The notes under the pieces are model-generated. The model was not told where the DNA came from, searched no databases, and saw only the letters and a list, made by a program, of their open reading frames with translations. Source: Tabrizicola aquatica (lineage in GTDB: Bacteria; Pseudomonadota; Alphaproteobacteria; Rhodobacterales; Rhodobacteraceae). Taken from it: DNA of 64,000 nt. Below, piece after piece: positions 19,157-28,084 of this stretch. Position 1 is the first letter of the stretch; every line of letters starts with the position of its first letter. A program made the translations under genes and the position numbers. The stretch covers positions 248,001 to 312,000 of the forward strand of contig NZ_PJON01000002.1 of NCBI RefSeq assembly GCF_002900975.1. The letters run 5' to 3'.

Positions 19157-19180
19157 GGTGCGTGCAAGCACGCACCCTAC
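19157..19180 (-). repeat. GTAG-type REP-like palindrome 5
   Basis: Minus-strand GTAGGGTGCGTGCTTGCACG then CACC, GTAG foot with a GGTGCGTGC/GCACGCACC hairpin. It begins 4 bp after the phaA stop codon, in the same orientation as the other four copies but with a different stem sequence. Confidence 0.65.
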
Positions 19181-19191
19181 GACCTGAATCG

Positions 19192-19230
19192 AATCGGGCG
19201 CGCAATAATGTTGCGCGCCCGATTTCGTTT
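19192..19230 (+). terminator. rho-independent terminator of phaA
   Basis: Perfect 14-bp stem (AATCGGGCGCGCAA/TTGCGCGCCCGATT) with a 5-nt loop, followed by TCGTTT. It is well placed to end the phaA transcript and separate it from phaB. Confidence 0.8.
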
Positions 19231-19284
19231 CGGTAACAGGATTTCAACGGCATACGGTAGCATACCCTTAGGAGGAGAATCACG

Positions 19285-20010
19285 ATGGCACGGGTTGCAT
19301 TGGTCACGGGCGGGTCGCGCGGCATTGGTGCGGCGATCTCGGTCGCGCTGAAGGCGGCGGGTTACACGGTTGCGGCGAACTACGCCGGCAACGACGAGGC
19401 GGCGGCCGCCTTCACCAAGGAAACCGGCATCCCGACCTACAAGTGGTCTGTCGCCGAGTATGACGCCTGCGCTGCCGGGATCGCCAAGGTCGAGGCCGAG
19501 TTGGGCCCGATCGACGTGCTGGTGAACAATGCCGGGATCACCCGGGATGCGATGTTCCACAAGATGACTCCGGGCCAGTGGAAGGAAGTGATCGACACCA
19601 ACCTGACGGGCCTGTTCAACATGACCCACCCCTTGTGGTCGGGGATGCGGGACCGCAAGTTCGGCCGGGTGATCAACATCAGCAGCATCAACGGGCAGAA
19701 GGGCCAGGCCGGTCAGGCGAACTATTCCGCGGCCAAATCGGGCGACCTGGGCTTCACCAAGGCGCTGGCGCAAGAAGGGGCGCGGGCCGGGATCACGGTG
19801 AACGCGATCTGCCCGGGCTATATCGGCACGGAAATGGTGCGCGCCATCGACGAGAAGGTGCTGAACGAGCGGATCATCCCGCAGATCCCGGTCGGTCGTC
19901 TGGGCGAGCCGGAGGAAATCGCGCGGATCGTGGTGTTCCTGGCGTCCGAGGATGCGGGGTTCATCACCGGCTCGACCATCAGCGCGAACGGCGGGCAGTT
20001 CTTCGTCTGA
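19285..20010 (+). CDS. phaB: acetoacetyl-CoA reductase
   Basis: 241-residue short-chain dehydrogenase. The NADP(H) motif TGGSRGIG is at residues 8-15, NNAG near residue 80, and the catalytic Tyr147-Lys151 pair in YSAAK with a preceding Ser in ISSINGQKGQ. That last stretch is typical of PhaB and distinguishes it from FabG. It reduces acetoacetyl-CoA to (R)-3-hydroxybutyryl-CoA for PHB. A strong GGAGGAG ribosome site lies 7 bp before the ATG. A terminator hairpin closes the gene at 20060. Confidence 0.94.
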   Translation: MARVALVTGGSRGIGAAISVALKAAGYTVAANYAGNDEAAAAFTKETGIPTYKWSVAEYDACAAGIAKVEAELGPIDVLVNNAGITRDAMFHKMTPGQWKEVIDTNLTGLFNMTHPLWSGMRDRKFGRVINISSINGQKGQAGQANYSAAKSGDLGFTKALAQEGARAGITVNAICPGYIGTEMVRAIDEKVLNERIIPQIPVGRLGEPEEIARIVVFLASEDAGFITGSTISANGGQFFV

Positions 20011-20059
20011 CGCCGGAAGGTCGTCCCGCGAGGGGTGACGAAGTCATCGACGAGCAGCG

Positions 20060-20085
20060 GGGCCGTTCTTCGGGGCGGCCCTTTT
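20060..20085 (+). terminator. rho-independent terminator of phaB
   Basis: Six-base GC stem GGGCCG/CGGCCC with a 10-nt loop followed directly by TTTT, 50 bp past the phaB stop and upstream of the permease start. Confidence 0.75.
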
Positions 20086-20136
20086 GCTTGCCGCGAGGCC
20101 CGGCTATGCAGATCGGGCAAGCAGAGAGGGCGCATC

Positions 20137-20988
20137 GTGACCAAGGGCAAGGCAACGCTGATCGGCTTTACGGCGGTGCTGATGTGGTCGCTTCTGGCGC
20201 TGTTCACCATCGGCAGCGCGCCGGTCCCGCCGTTCCTGCTGAATGCGCTGTGCTTCGGGATCGGTGGGGCGATCGGCCTGGTCTGGACCGCGCGGCAGGG
20301 GTTCGGCGTGCTGCGCGGGGTCAGTTGGAAGGTCTATGCCTTTGGCACGGCTGGACTTTTCGGCTATCATTTCCTGTATTTCACCGCCTTCCGCCTGTCG
20401 CCCAGCGCCGAGACCGGGTTGATCGCCTATCTCTGGCCGCTGTTCATCGTCCTACTTTCGGGCCTGCTTCCGGGCGAGCGGTTGCGGACCCCGCATGTGA
20501 TCGGGGCGCTGGTCGCCTTTGCCGGGGCGGCGGTGATCGTGCTGGGGCGCGACGGCGGGGGAGGCTCGGCCGCGGGGCTGGTGCTGGCTTTCCTGTGCGC
20601 GCTGACCTGGGCAGGATATTCGGTCCTGTCGCGGCGGTTGGGCGATGTGCCGACGCAAAGCGTGACCGTCTTTTGCCTGGCGACGGCAGTGCTGTCAGTG
20701 GCAGCGCATCTGGCGCTGGAGGTCACGGTCTGGCCACAGGGCGCCCTGGGTTGGGCGGCCGTCGTGGCACTGGGGATCGGGCCGGTCGGGGCGGCCTTCT
20801 TCACCTGGGACATCGGCATGAAGCGGGGCGACATCCAGCTTTTGGGCGTCGCGTCTTATGCCGCGCCGTTGCTGTCCACCCTGGCATTGGTGGCGGCCGG
20901 GATTGCCCGGCCGACCTGGACCATAGCCCTTGCTGCGGTGCTGATCACGGCCGGCGCGGCGATGGCCGCGCGGGCCGGAAAGACCTAG
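20137..20988 (+). CDS. EamA/DMT-family permease, YddG-like exporter
   Basis: 283 residues from the GTG at 20137, preceded by AGAGAGGG. The longer open frame from 20035 would run through the phaB terminator and is rejected. About ten hydrophobic helices form two EamA halves. GYHFLYFTAFRLSPSAETGL and LIAYLWPLFIVLLSG resemble YddG-type aromatic amino acid exporters of the inner membrane. The substrate is inferred from family resemblance only. Its TAG stop overlaps the stop of the convergent YdcH-like gene in a shared CTAG. Confidence 0.8.
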   Translation: MTKGKATLIGFTAVLMWSLLALFTIGSAPVPPFLLNALCFGIGGAIGLVWTARQGFGVLRGVSWKVYAFGTAGLFGYHFLYFTAFRLSPSAETGLIAYLWPLFIVLLSGLLPGERLRTPHVIGALVAFAGAAVIVLGRDGGGGSAAGLVLAFLCALTWAGYSVLSRRLGDVPTQSVTVFCLATAVLSVAAHLALEVTVWPQGALGWAAVVALGIGPVGAAFFTWDIGMKRGDIQLLGVASYAAPLLSTLALVAAGIARPTWTIALAAVLITAGAAMAARAGKT

Positions 20989-21149
20989 TGGCTGAGCCGC
21001 GCGATTTCCTCTTTCAGGCGCAGCTTCTGCTTCTTCAGTTCAGCGATCTTCAGGGCATCCGTGCTGGGGCTGCGTTGCGCCCGTTCGACCTGTTCGGACA
21101 GGACTTCGTGCTTCTTCCGCAGTTCCACCAGATGCGATGCGATCGTCAT
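20985..21149 (-). CDS. YdcH / DUF465 family small protein
   Basis: 54 residues from the ATG at 21149, with AGGAGG ideally placed upstream. SHLVELRKKHEVLSEQVERA and the KIAELKKQKLRLKEEIARL helix form the helical-hairpin signature of the YdcH/DUF465 family, widespread in alphaproteobacteria and of unknown function. It is charged, soluble and coiled-coil-like. Its stop codon shares the CTAG palindrome with the convergent permease gene, leaving no room for a terminator. Confidence 0.88.
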   Translation of the reverse strand: MTIASHLVELRKKHEVLSEQVERAQRSPSTDALKIAELKKQKLRLKEEIARLSH

Positions 21150-21250
21150 GGTCGTCCTCCTGTAAAAGCTACCCACGAGGATCAGTGCACCACGAAACCC
21201 GAGTCGTGTCATCAACTGTTACAGGCATGTGACAGGATGATGCGGCCAAT

Positions 21251-22009
21251 TCAGCGAAAAGGCGCAACAAGGTCGGCGCCATCCCGCAGGACGGCATTTG
21301 CTTGCGGCGTATAACTCTCGCGGTCGCCGTCATGTTCCAGCCCGGCATGAATCACGAAGGGAGCAAGCAGACGAAAGGGCGCGCGGCCGCCCTTGCGGGC
21401 CTGCAGCAGGATACGCAGGGCCGGCCGCCCCTCGCGCGGTTGCAGGGGCAGGACGGCGGCCGAGCCGAGTTTGGTGCCCAGCGCGGACAGAACCTGCGGC
21501 AAGCCGTCCGCCCCGCAGATCAGCGTCAGCCAGCCGCCGGGCCGCAGGCGGCGCGTTGCGGCGGCAACCCAGTCGGACAGCGGCGTGTCGACCTGCATCG
21601 CCCGCGCCCGTCCCGCGACGGGCGAGGGGCTGCCGCCCGGCGGGTAATAGGGCGGGTTGGCGATTACATGGTCGAAGTCGCGGCGCAGGGCGGTGGGCAT
21701 GCGGGCAATGTCGCCCTCATGCACCTGAAGCGCGATGCCGTTGCGCTGCGCATTGCGGCGGGCAAGATCGGCGTAGTCGGGTTGCAGCTCCAGTCCCGCC
21801 AGCATCAGGCCAGGCACCCGCCAGCCCAGGCACAGCGCGGCGGCGCCGGCGCCGCAACCAAGGTCAAGGACACTGTCGCCCGGCTGCGCCGGACAGGCGG
21901 CGGCCAGCAGGACCGGATCGGTCGCAGCGCGGTAGCCCTTGAGCGGTTGCAGAAGCCGCAGCCGGCCGCACAGGAACTTGTCGTCGGACAGTTGGTCGTC
22001 CGCGAACAT
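21251..22009 (-). CDS. TrmN6/YfiC-like SAM-dependent methyltransferase
   Basis: 252 residues. VLDLGCGAGAAALCL (about residues 48-62) is SAM motif I, and HVIANPPYYPPGG (about 113-125) is the NPPY catalytic motif of N6-adenine methyltransferases. GYRAATDPVLLAAA is the opening typical of tRNA1(Val) A37 N6-methyltransferase. It probably modifies tRNA. Its start shares one base with the stop of the DUF2007 gene upstream, so the two are coupled. Confidence 0.85.
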   Translation of the reverse strand: MFADDQLSDDKFLCGRLRLLQPLKGYRAATDPVLLAAACPAQPGDSVLDLGCGAGAAALCLGWRVPGLMLAGLELQPDYADLARRNAQRNGIALQVHEGDIARMPTALRRDFDHVIANPPYYPPGGSPSPVAGRARAMQVDTPLSDWVAAATRRLRPGGWLTLICGADGLPQVLSALGTKLGSAAVLPLQPREGRPALRILLQARKGGRAPFRLLAPFVIHAGLEHDGDRESYTPQANAVLRDGADLVAPFR

Positions 22010-22221
22010 CAGGCGGCGGGAATGTCGTTGTCGCGCAGGATCGCGGCGGCGCGAAAATGGTCACGGTCCGCGACCATCAGTCGCTGCGGCAGGATTCCAA
22101 GGCTGCCGTCCAGGACGCTCATGTGGACGTCCAGCGGAAAGGTGGCTATACCCTCGCCCCCAAGAAGGTGCGTGGCGAAAGCGATCAGCGTCGGGTCGGT
22201 CGTGCGCAGGACTTCCTTCAT
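22009..22221 (-). CDS. DUF2007 domain protein
   Basis: 70 residues starting MKEVLRTTDPTLIAFATHLL and ending in VADRDHFRAAAILRDNDIPA. This matches the DUF2007 family, small alpha/beta proteins annotated as putative signal-transducing, PII-like proteins with no proven function. It stands between divergently transcribed ispB-like (49 bp away) and the methyltransferase, and is coupled to the latter. Confidence 0.85.
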   Translation of the reverse strand: MKEVLRTTDPTLIAFATHLLGGEGIATFPLDVHMSVLDGSLGILPQRLMVADRDHFRAAAILRDNDIPAA

Positions 22222-22269
22222 GGCATGGAGTTAACCCCGCCCAAGGGCCGGGGCAAGGGCAGGGCAGGA

Positions 22270-23277
22270 ATGGACGGGGCGGGCGAGACACAGGCGAAGG
22301 CGCCGCAGGATCGGCTGGCGGACTGGCTGGCCGAGGATATGGTGGCCGTGAACACGCTGATCCGCGAGCGGATGGCCAGCGAACATGCCCCCCGCATCCC
22401 CGAGGTGACCGCCCATCTGGTCGAGGCCGGGGGCAAGCGGCTGCGGCCGATGCTGACCCTGGCTGCCGCGCGGCTGCTGGGATACGCGGGCACCGACCAC
22501 CAGAAGCTGGCCGCGACGGTGGAGTTCATCCACACCGCCACGCTGCTGCATGACGATGTGGTGGACGAAAGCCAGCGGCGGCGTGGGCGGCCGACGGCGA
22601 ATCTGCTCTGGGACAACAAATCCTCGGTCCTGGTCGGGGACTACCTTTTCGCCCGCAGCTTTCAGCTGATGGTCGAGACGGGCAGTCTGCGGGTGCTGGA
22701 TATCCTGGCCAATGCCAGCGCGACCATCGCGGAAGGCGAGGTGTTGCAGCTGACCGCCGCGCAGGATCTGGCGACGGATGAGGGGATCTATCTGAAGGTC
22801 GTGCGCGGCAAGACGGCGGCGCTGTTCTCGGCCGCGACGGAATCGGGCGGGGTGATCGCGGGGGGAAACGAGGCGCAGGTGCGGGCGCTGTTCGACTATG
22901 GCGATGCGCTGGGGATCGCCTTCCAGATTGTCGACGACATCCTGGATTACGGCGGCCAGGACGCGGTGATCGGCAAGAACACTGGCGACGATTTCCGCGA
23001 GCGGAAGCTGACTCTGCCGGTGATCAAGGCCGTGGCCAAGGCGACGGCCGAGGAGCGGGCCTTCTGGGTGCGGACCATCGAGAAGGGCGACCAGCGCGAC
23101 GGCGACCTGGCCGAAGCCATGGCGATCCTGGCGCGGCACGGGGCCATTGCCGAGGCGCGGGCCGAGGCCCTGGCCTGGGCCGACCGCGCGCGGCAGGCGC
23201 TGGCGATGCTGCCCGACCAAGCGCTGCGCGGGATGCTGAGCGACCTGGCAGACTATGTGGTGGCCCGGGTGGCCTGA
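22270..23277 (+). CDS. ispB: polyprenyl (octa/decaprenyl) diphosphate synthase
   Basis: 335 residues from the ATG at 22270. The first aspartate-rich motif DDVVD is at 95-99, the second DDILD at 222-226, and GGKRLRPML at residues 54-62. The long-chain trans-prenyltransferase length fits synthesis of the side chain of ubiquinone; chain length cannot be read from sequence alone. A hairpin terminator follows at 23295. Confidence 0.93.
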   Translation: MDGAGETQAKAPQDRLADWLAEDMVAVNTLIRERMASEHAPRIPEVTAHLVEAGGKRLRPMLTLAAARLLGYAGTDHQKLAATVEFIHTATLLHDDVVDESQRRRGRPTANLLWDNKSSVLVGDYLFARSFQLMVETGSLRVLDILANASATIAEGEVLQLTAAQDLATDEGIYLKVVRGKTAALFSAATESGGVIAGGNEAQVRALFDYGDALGIAFQIVDDILDYGGQDAVIGKNTGDDFRERKLTLPVIKAVAKATAEERAFWVRTIEKGDQRDGDLAEAMAILARHGAIAEARAEALAWADRARQALAMLPDQALRGMLSDLADYVVARVA

Positions 23278-23294
23278 GCGACTTGACCGAATGG

Positions 23295-23328
23295 TGATCC
23301 TGAAATGACCGAAGTCAGATCATTTTTT
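23295..23328 (+). terminator. rho-independent terminator of ispB
   Basis: Stem TGAT(C)CTGA/TCAGATCA with one bulged base and an 11-nt loop, followed by a run of six T. It lies 18 bp past the ispB stop. It separates ispB from the FHA operon, so that operon must have its own promoter in 23329-23555, where I see no clear -35/-10 pair. Confidence 0.7.
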
Positions 23329-23555
23329 GGCCAAAGTTTACAGGAAAGTGTAAGCTGACAGAGTGTGTGGTGAATGGTGACCGCTGCTGACCCTGCCCGA
23401 AGATAGATGCTGCAGGCATCAGGGGGCAGGATGTTGCTGGACTTTGGCGCCAAGGGAAGCGTCAGGGGAAGTCCGGCAGCGATGGCTGCAAGCTGCGGTT
23501 TGGTGTGGTGACTACGGGTGGACCCTCGGCCATGTCCGGGGAGGGAGTGTAAGGT

Positions 23556-24374
23556 ATGGGCTTGTTTGACTGGCTGCTGCGCCGCAAGCCAAGGGCTCGA
23601 CGGCTGGCGATCAGCCATGGCGGCGACGCAACGGAAGAAATCAGGGCGACGAAGGCGGCAGTAGACGCGGTCGCAGCGGGCGAAGGCCCGGCGGCCGGGC
23701 GTTTCCCAAAGCTGGCCGACGCCAAGTCCGAGGTGCTGACCCAGACCGCGACCAGCGCGACCGTGGCCAAGGATGGCCCGGCGCCGGCGGTGAATATCTG
23801 GGACATGGAGGGCGAGTCTCCAACGGTGGACGCGCCGCGTGAACCAAGGGTCGAGGGCCGCCGGTCCTCGCGGACCAAGACGCGCGTGCTGGGGTTCGAG
23901 CCGCAGTCCCCCGCCGTGGTTCCGCTTTTGGACCAGGGCCGCATGGACGAGTTGGGCGACCTGGGCGAACCGGGAACCAAGGCGAACATGGTGATGCGCC
24001 CCACCGGCTGGCTGGTGGTCACGCAGGGGCCAGGCCGTGGCGCCGCATTTCCGCTTGCCCAAGGCGTCAGCCAGATCGGTCGCGGTGTTGACCAGACGGT
24101 TGCGCTGGACTTTGGCGACATGGCGATCTCGCGGCAGAACCATGCGGCGATCGCCTATGACCCGGCCAGCCACCGCTTTCACATCGGCCATGGCGGCAAG
24201 TCGAACCTGGTGCGGCTGAACGGCAAGCCGCTGCTGTCGACCGAAGCGGTGGGCGACGGCGACGTGATCCAGATCGGCGAGACGACGCTCTTGCTGAAAG
24301 TGCTCTGCACGCCTGACTTCAACTGGGTGGCCAACGAGGCCGGAGGAGACGGGCATGATGTGGCGATCGCGTGA
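23556..24374 (+). CDS. FHA-domain phosphothreonine reader
   Basis: 272 residues. The N-terminal 150 residues are low-complexity, Ala/Pro/charged and probably disordered, with a Thr/Ser-rich basic patch (RRSSRTKTRVLGF, 102-114) that could be a phosphorylation site. The C-terminal FHA domain spans about 152-250 with all binding residues: QIGRG (174-177), S192-R193 and H196 in ISRQNH, and N217 and N222 in SNLVRLNG. It should bind phosphothreonine peptides. It is the first gene of a block continuing with a PP2C phosphatase, which it overlaps by 20 bp, and three P-loop GTPase-like proteins. No membrane helix or signal peptide is present. Confidence 0.9.
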   Translation: MGLFDWLLRRKPRARRLAISHGGDATEEIRATKAAVDAVAAGEGPAAGRFPKLADAKSEVLTQTATSATVAKDGPAPAVNIWDMEGESPTVDAPREPRVEGRRSSRTKTRVLGFEPQSPAVVPLLDQGRMDELGDLGEPGTKANMVMRPTGWLVVTQGPGRGAAFPLAQGVSQIGRGVDQTVALDFGDMAISRQNHAAIAYDPASHRFHIGHGGKSNLVRLNGKPLLSTEAVGDGDVIQIGETTLLLKVLCTPDFNWVANEAGGDGHDVAIA

Positions 24375-25434
24375 GCCGCGCTATGATGTCGCCTCGGGCA
24401 TTTCCCAGGGCGCACGCGACTATCAGGAAGACGCGATCACCAGCGATTTCCCGGTGGGCGCCGAGGCCGGCTTTGTCGTGCTGGCCGACGGCATGGGCGG
24501 TCATGCGGCCGGCGATGTCGCGTCGAAGATCGTCCTGACCGAGGTCTACAGCGAGCTGAAGTTCCACTTCGCCGATGTCGACGCCTTCGAGACCCGCGCA
24601 CCCGAGATCCTGCGCGGCGTGGCCGACCTTGCGAACGAGACCCTGCGCCAGCACACCCGCACCCACCCCGAGACGCAGGGCATGGGCGCGACGCTGGTGG
24701 TGCCGGCGCTGGTCGAGAACCGGCTGTGGTGGATCTCGGTCGGCGATTCGCCCCTGTTCCTGTACCGGGGCGGCAAGCTGGTGCAGCTGAACGAGGACCA
24801 CTCGATGGCGCCGCAGATCGACTTCATGGTGAAGTCGGGCCTGATGGAGGCCGAGGTCGGCGCGAACCACCCGGACCGCAACTGCCTGATCTCGGTGCTG
24901 ATGGGCACGCGGATCCCCAAGATCGACTGCCCGGCCAAACCCTATGAGCTGAAGGCCGGGGATATCGTGGTCTGCTCGTCGGACGGGCTGCAGTTCCTGA
25001 CCAATGCGCAGATCGAGCGGGTGCTGCACAAGTACCGCAAAAGCCGCTCGACCGAGATCGCCGAACGCCTGCTGGAAGAGCTGAACCGCCTGGCCGACCC
25101 CGACCAGGACAACATCAGCTTCACCATCATCAAGGTGAACGACGCCAGCACCCGCCCCAAGGAAAACCGAACCCCCCGCCCCTCCATGGCCGTCACAAGG
25201 CCAAAGCGGCTGACAACCGTCGCGTCAGAGCCGATGCTGATCCCGCGCAAGCCCGATCCCGAGGCGGCGGCGGAACCGGCCGGGCCGAAGGATGGCAAGG
25301 CCCGGGCCGAGGAAGTGCGCACCCAGCCACGGCGCACCATCGTTGTCGAGCCGCCGCAAGAAGATGGTAAGAAAGATGTGGAAGATCTTTCACCAGTGCG
25401 CTTGCGGCCGAAGCGGGTGATTGTCATAAAGTAA
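24355..25434 (+). CDS. PP2C-family Ser/Thr protein phosphatase
   Basis: 359 residues. The PP2C domain covers about residues 8-258 with every metal-binding element: YQEDA (23-27), DGMGG (45-49), MGATLV, SVGDSP, D210 in SSDG, and DNIS (252-255). It should therefore be an active Mn/Mg-dependent phosphatase. Residues 260-359 form a Pro/Arg/Glu-rich tail without a membrane helix. A GGAGGAG ribosome site lies inside the end of the FHA gene, so translation is coupled. It is the natural counterpart of the kinase at 4454-5500; the pairing is inference. Confidence 0.94.
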   Translation: MMWRSREPRYDVASGISQGARDYQEDAITSDFPVGAEAGFVVLADGMGGHAAGDVASKIVLTEVYSELKFHFADVDAFETRAPEILRGVADLANETLRQHTRTHPETQGMGATLVVPALVENRLWWISVGDSPLFLYRGGKLVQLNEDHSMAPQIDFMVKSGLMEAEVGANHPDRNCLISVLMGTRIPKIDCPAKPYELKAGDIVVCSSDGLQFLTNAQIERVLHKYRKSRSTEIAERLLEELNRLADPDQDNISFTIIKVNDASTRPKENRTPRPSMAVTRPKRLTTVASEPMLIPRKPDPEAAAEPAGPKDGKARAEEVRTQPRRTIVVEPPQEDGKKDVEDLSPVRLRPKRVIVIK

Positions 25435-25436
25435 CC

Positions 25437-27950
25437 ATGGCGGAAGTTGACGGGGAACTTACGGTCGCGCAGCGGCTTGGTCGTCTTTTGGACCGGGGCC
25501 TGCTTCCTGCTGGCGGCCCGGCAGAGGCGGCGGAACGGCTGATCGAACGGCTGGAACGGCCGGCGCGCGTGGCGTTGCTGGGCCTGCCAGGGTCTGGCAA
25601 GTCGGCGATTCTCAACCTTCTGGCCGGGATGATCGTGGTGCCCGAGACCCTGCGCCTGCCGACGATCGTCGTGCAGCACGGGGCCGAGCCGCGGATGCTG
25701 TGCACCCTGGCCGACGGGCGCACCGAGGTGATCCCCGGCACCGACCTGTCAGAAGTGCTGCGTTTGGCCCCTGCCCTGGTCACGGTCGAGATGGACCTGC
25801 CGGCGCTGAAGGTCATCACCCTGCTGGAGGTGTCCGCCGGCCCGATGGAGGCCGAGCAGCGCCGCGCGACCGCCTGGGCGCAGAAGCGCGCGGATATCGT
25901 CGTCTGGTGTACGACCTCATACCTGCCGAAAGAGCAGGTGGTGTGGGAGGACATGCCCGATGTCGTGAAGGACAACGGGTTCCTGTTCCTGACCAAGGTC
26001 GATCTTCTGGGCAGCCGCGATGCCGCGCAGGGCATGCTGGAGCGGGTGGAGCAGCGCGCGGGCGAAGAGTTCCGGCAGGTGCTGGCGATCTCGGCCAAGC
26101 AGGCGCGGGCGGCGATGCAGGCCCCCGGCGGGCTGGACCGCGAGATGTTCCGCGACAGCGGCGCCGGGGCGGTGATCACCGCGATCAAGACTCGGGTCCA
26201 GATGGCGCGGCGGGCCGACATGGACATGGCCGAACTGCTGCTGGCCCGGCATGTCGAGGCCAGCGAAATGGTGGCCCGGCGCTTTGCCGAGACCGGGGAT
26301 ACCAAGGCCCCGGAATGGGTGCCGCCGCCCGAGGACGCGCAGGTTGCGCCGGCGCCTGTCGTGCCCGAGCCGACGCCGGTGGTTGCGGCCCCGCCGCCCG
26401 AGCCCGAGCCGGTCGTCGTTCCGCCTGCCCTGCCGCCCGAGCCGGTGATTGCGGCGCCCTTGCCCGAACCTGAGCCGGACGCGGCGCCGCCCGAGCCGGA
26501 GCCGATTGCCGCCACCCCGGCGCCGCTGCCTGAGGTAGAGGCCCCGGTGGCCCCAGTGCCCGCGCCGACTGCCGTGCAGGTTGAGGTGGCCCCGCCAGAA
26601 CCGGCACCCGAACCGGTGACCGAGGTGGTGACCGGCCGCAAACGCTTTGCCGACCGGATCAAGCAACTGCCGACCGATGGCACCGCGCCGCAGGTCCCGC
26701 TGCGCACGACGTGGAAGTCGAAAGCGGAACTTGCCGCGCCACCGGCTTCACCCCCGGCCCCCGAGCCGGAGCCGGAGCCCGAGCTGGTGGAAGCGCCTAC
26801 ACCAGCACGGGAACCCGAGCCCGAGCCGATCGCACACCAGCCCGAGCCGGTGCCTGTTCCTGAGCCGCAGCCTGTTCCCGGGCCGGGTCTGGAGTCCGAA
26901 CCGGAGGCGGACCCGACCCCCGCAGAGCCGGTGGCCGCAGCGGAACCGGAGCTGCCCGAATCGGACGAGGCGCGGATTGCCCGGATGATCGCGGCTGCGG
27001 CCGCACAGGCCCAACGCGCGCCCCGGGAACGCAAGCCGCGCGACGGGCTTCGGCCAGCCGCCGCCCCGGCGCCCGTAGCAGAGCCGGTCGAGGAAGAACC
27101 GCGTCCTCGCCTGTTCGGCGCACGGCGTGGCGCGGGGACGGAGCCAGGCTCGCCCTTGCCCGACCTGTCGTCCTTGCGCGCCCGGCCGGAGGAGATGCTG
27201 CCGCCCGAGGATGCTGGCGAAGAGCCGGAGGACGCGGAGGAGGAGGTTGCGGACGCGCATGTTCCCGAACCCGAGCCTGCGCCGCAGCCTGCTGCACCGG
27301 TAGACCCGGTTGAATCCCCGCCGCCCGTCGAACGGGTGGCCCGGCTGCGCACGGTCGAACGCGCGCCGCGTGACCGGGCACCCAGCCCGCCGATGACCAA
27401 TGCTCCGGTCGTGACGCCGCGCGAGCGCCCGGCCGCGCCGCCCCCGCAACCCCGCGCCCCGCGTGAGCGCGCACCGGCCCCGCCGATGACCAACGTGCCG
27501 ATGCCTGGCACTGCCCCGATGCGCGAGGCGCCGGTGGCCGAACCGGCACTGGCGCGGCGCGAGCGGCCGCGCATCGCGGCGCGTGCAGTCTCGGCCCCGG
27601 CCCTGACGCCGGCCGCGCCGATGCCTGTCTCGGCCGTCGAGCAGGCACTGCTGGACGAGGCGGTCGGCCTGATCGTGGCCCGCACGGCCGAGCTTGTCGG
27701 TGAGGTAAACCCGGATGAAAAGGTGCCGGTGGACCTGATCCTGGATCATGGCAGGGAAACGGCCGAACGGCTGATGGCCATTCTGTCGCGGGCGACATCG
27801 CCCGAGATCCGCCGAATCAAGGGTGACCTTGGCGAGGTGCAGGACCTCATCATGCTGATGCAGTTGGAGAAAGGGCGCGCGCCGGCCGACGACGCGCTGA
27901 CCCTTCTCTTGCAACTTAGGCGCGAATTGGAAACATTGCGCGCAGCGTAG
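25437..27950 (+). CDS. P-loop GTPase-like protein with long Pro/Glu-rich linker
   Basis: 837 residues in three parts. Residues about 10-280 form a P-loop domain with G1 GLPGSGKS at 49-56 and G4 TKVD at 186-189. The G3 region reads LLEVSAG instead of DxxG, so hydrolysis may be altered. Residues about 290-700 are a Pro/Glu/Ala-rich repeat region (many PEPEP and PPEP units), probably an extended spacer. Residues about 715-837 are a predicted helical domain with SAVEQALLDEAVGLIVART. The start is an ATG 2 bp after the PP2C stop. It resembles dynamin-like or EngA/Era-type P-loop domains but I do not recognise the full architecture. Confidence 0.75.
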   Translation: MAEVDGELTVAQRLGRLLDRGLLPAGGPAEAAERLIERLERPARVALLGLPGSGKSAILNLLAGMIVVPETLRLPTIVVQHGAEPRMLCTLADGRTEVIPGTDLSEVLRLAPALVTVEMDLPALKVITLLEVSAGPMEAEQRRATAWAQKRADIVVWCTTSYLPKEQVVWEDMPDVVKDNGFLFLTKVDLLGSRDAAQGMLERVEQRAGEEFRQVLAISAKQARAAMQAPGGLDREMFRDSGAGAVITAIKTRVQMARRADMDMAELLLARHVEASEMVARRFAETGDTKAPEWVPPPEDAQVAPAPVVPEPTPVVAAPPPEPEPVVVPPALPPEPVIAAPLPEPEPDAAPPEPEPIAATPAPLPEVEAPVAPVPAPTAVQVEVAPPEPAPEPVTEVVTGRKRFADRIKQLPTDGTAPQVPLRTTWKSKAELAAPPASPPAPEPEPEPELVEAPTPAREPEPEPIAHQPEPVPVPEPQPVPGPGLESEPEADPTPAEPVAAAEPELPESDEARIARMIAAAAAQAQRAPRERKPRDGLRPAAAPAPVAEPVEEEPRPRLFGARRGAGTEPGSPLPDLSSLRARPEEMLPPEDAGEEPEDAEEEVADAHVPEPEPAPQPAAPVDPVESPPPVERVARLRTVERAPRDRAPSPPMTNAPVVTPRERPAAPPPQPRAPRERAPAPPMTNVPMPGTAPMREAPVAEPALARRERPRIAARAVSAPALTPAAPMPVSAVEQALLDEAVGLIVARTAELVGEVNPDEKVPVDLILDHGRETAERLMAILSRATSPEIRRIKGDLGEVQDLIMLMQLEKGRAPADDALTLLLQLRRELETLRAA

Positions 27951-28084
27951 CCTTATTATTGACCGAAGAATCGTCTAAAACGTGCCCAATTGGGACCACT
28001 TTCCAAACTTATGTCATGATCGCGGGGACTTGCGCCTTGGCGTGTGCGATATGAGTGGTTCCGGGCGGTAGCTGAGGGGTGATC

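Noticed and set aside
17356-19167. 603-aa open frame on the minus strand
   Set aside because: It is antisense to phaA and part of the EAL gene; the translation is His/Arg/Ala-biased and matches no family.
25424-27685. 753-aa Gly/Ser-rich open frame on the minus strand
   Set aside because: It is the reverse of the Pro/Glu linker gene; codon bias of the repeats creates the Gly/Ser pattern.
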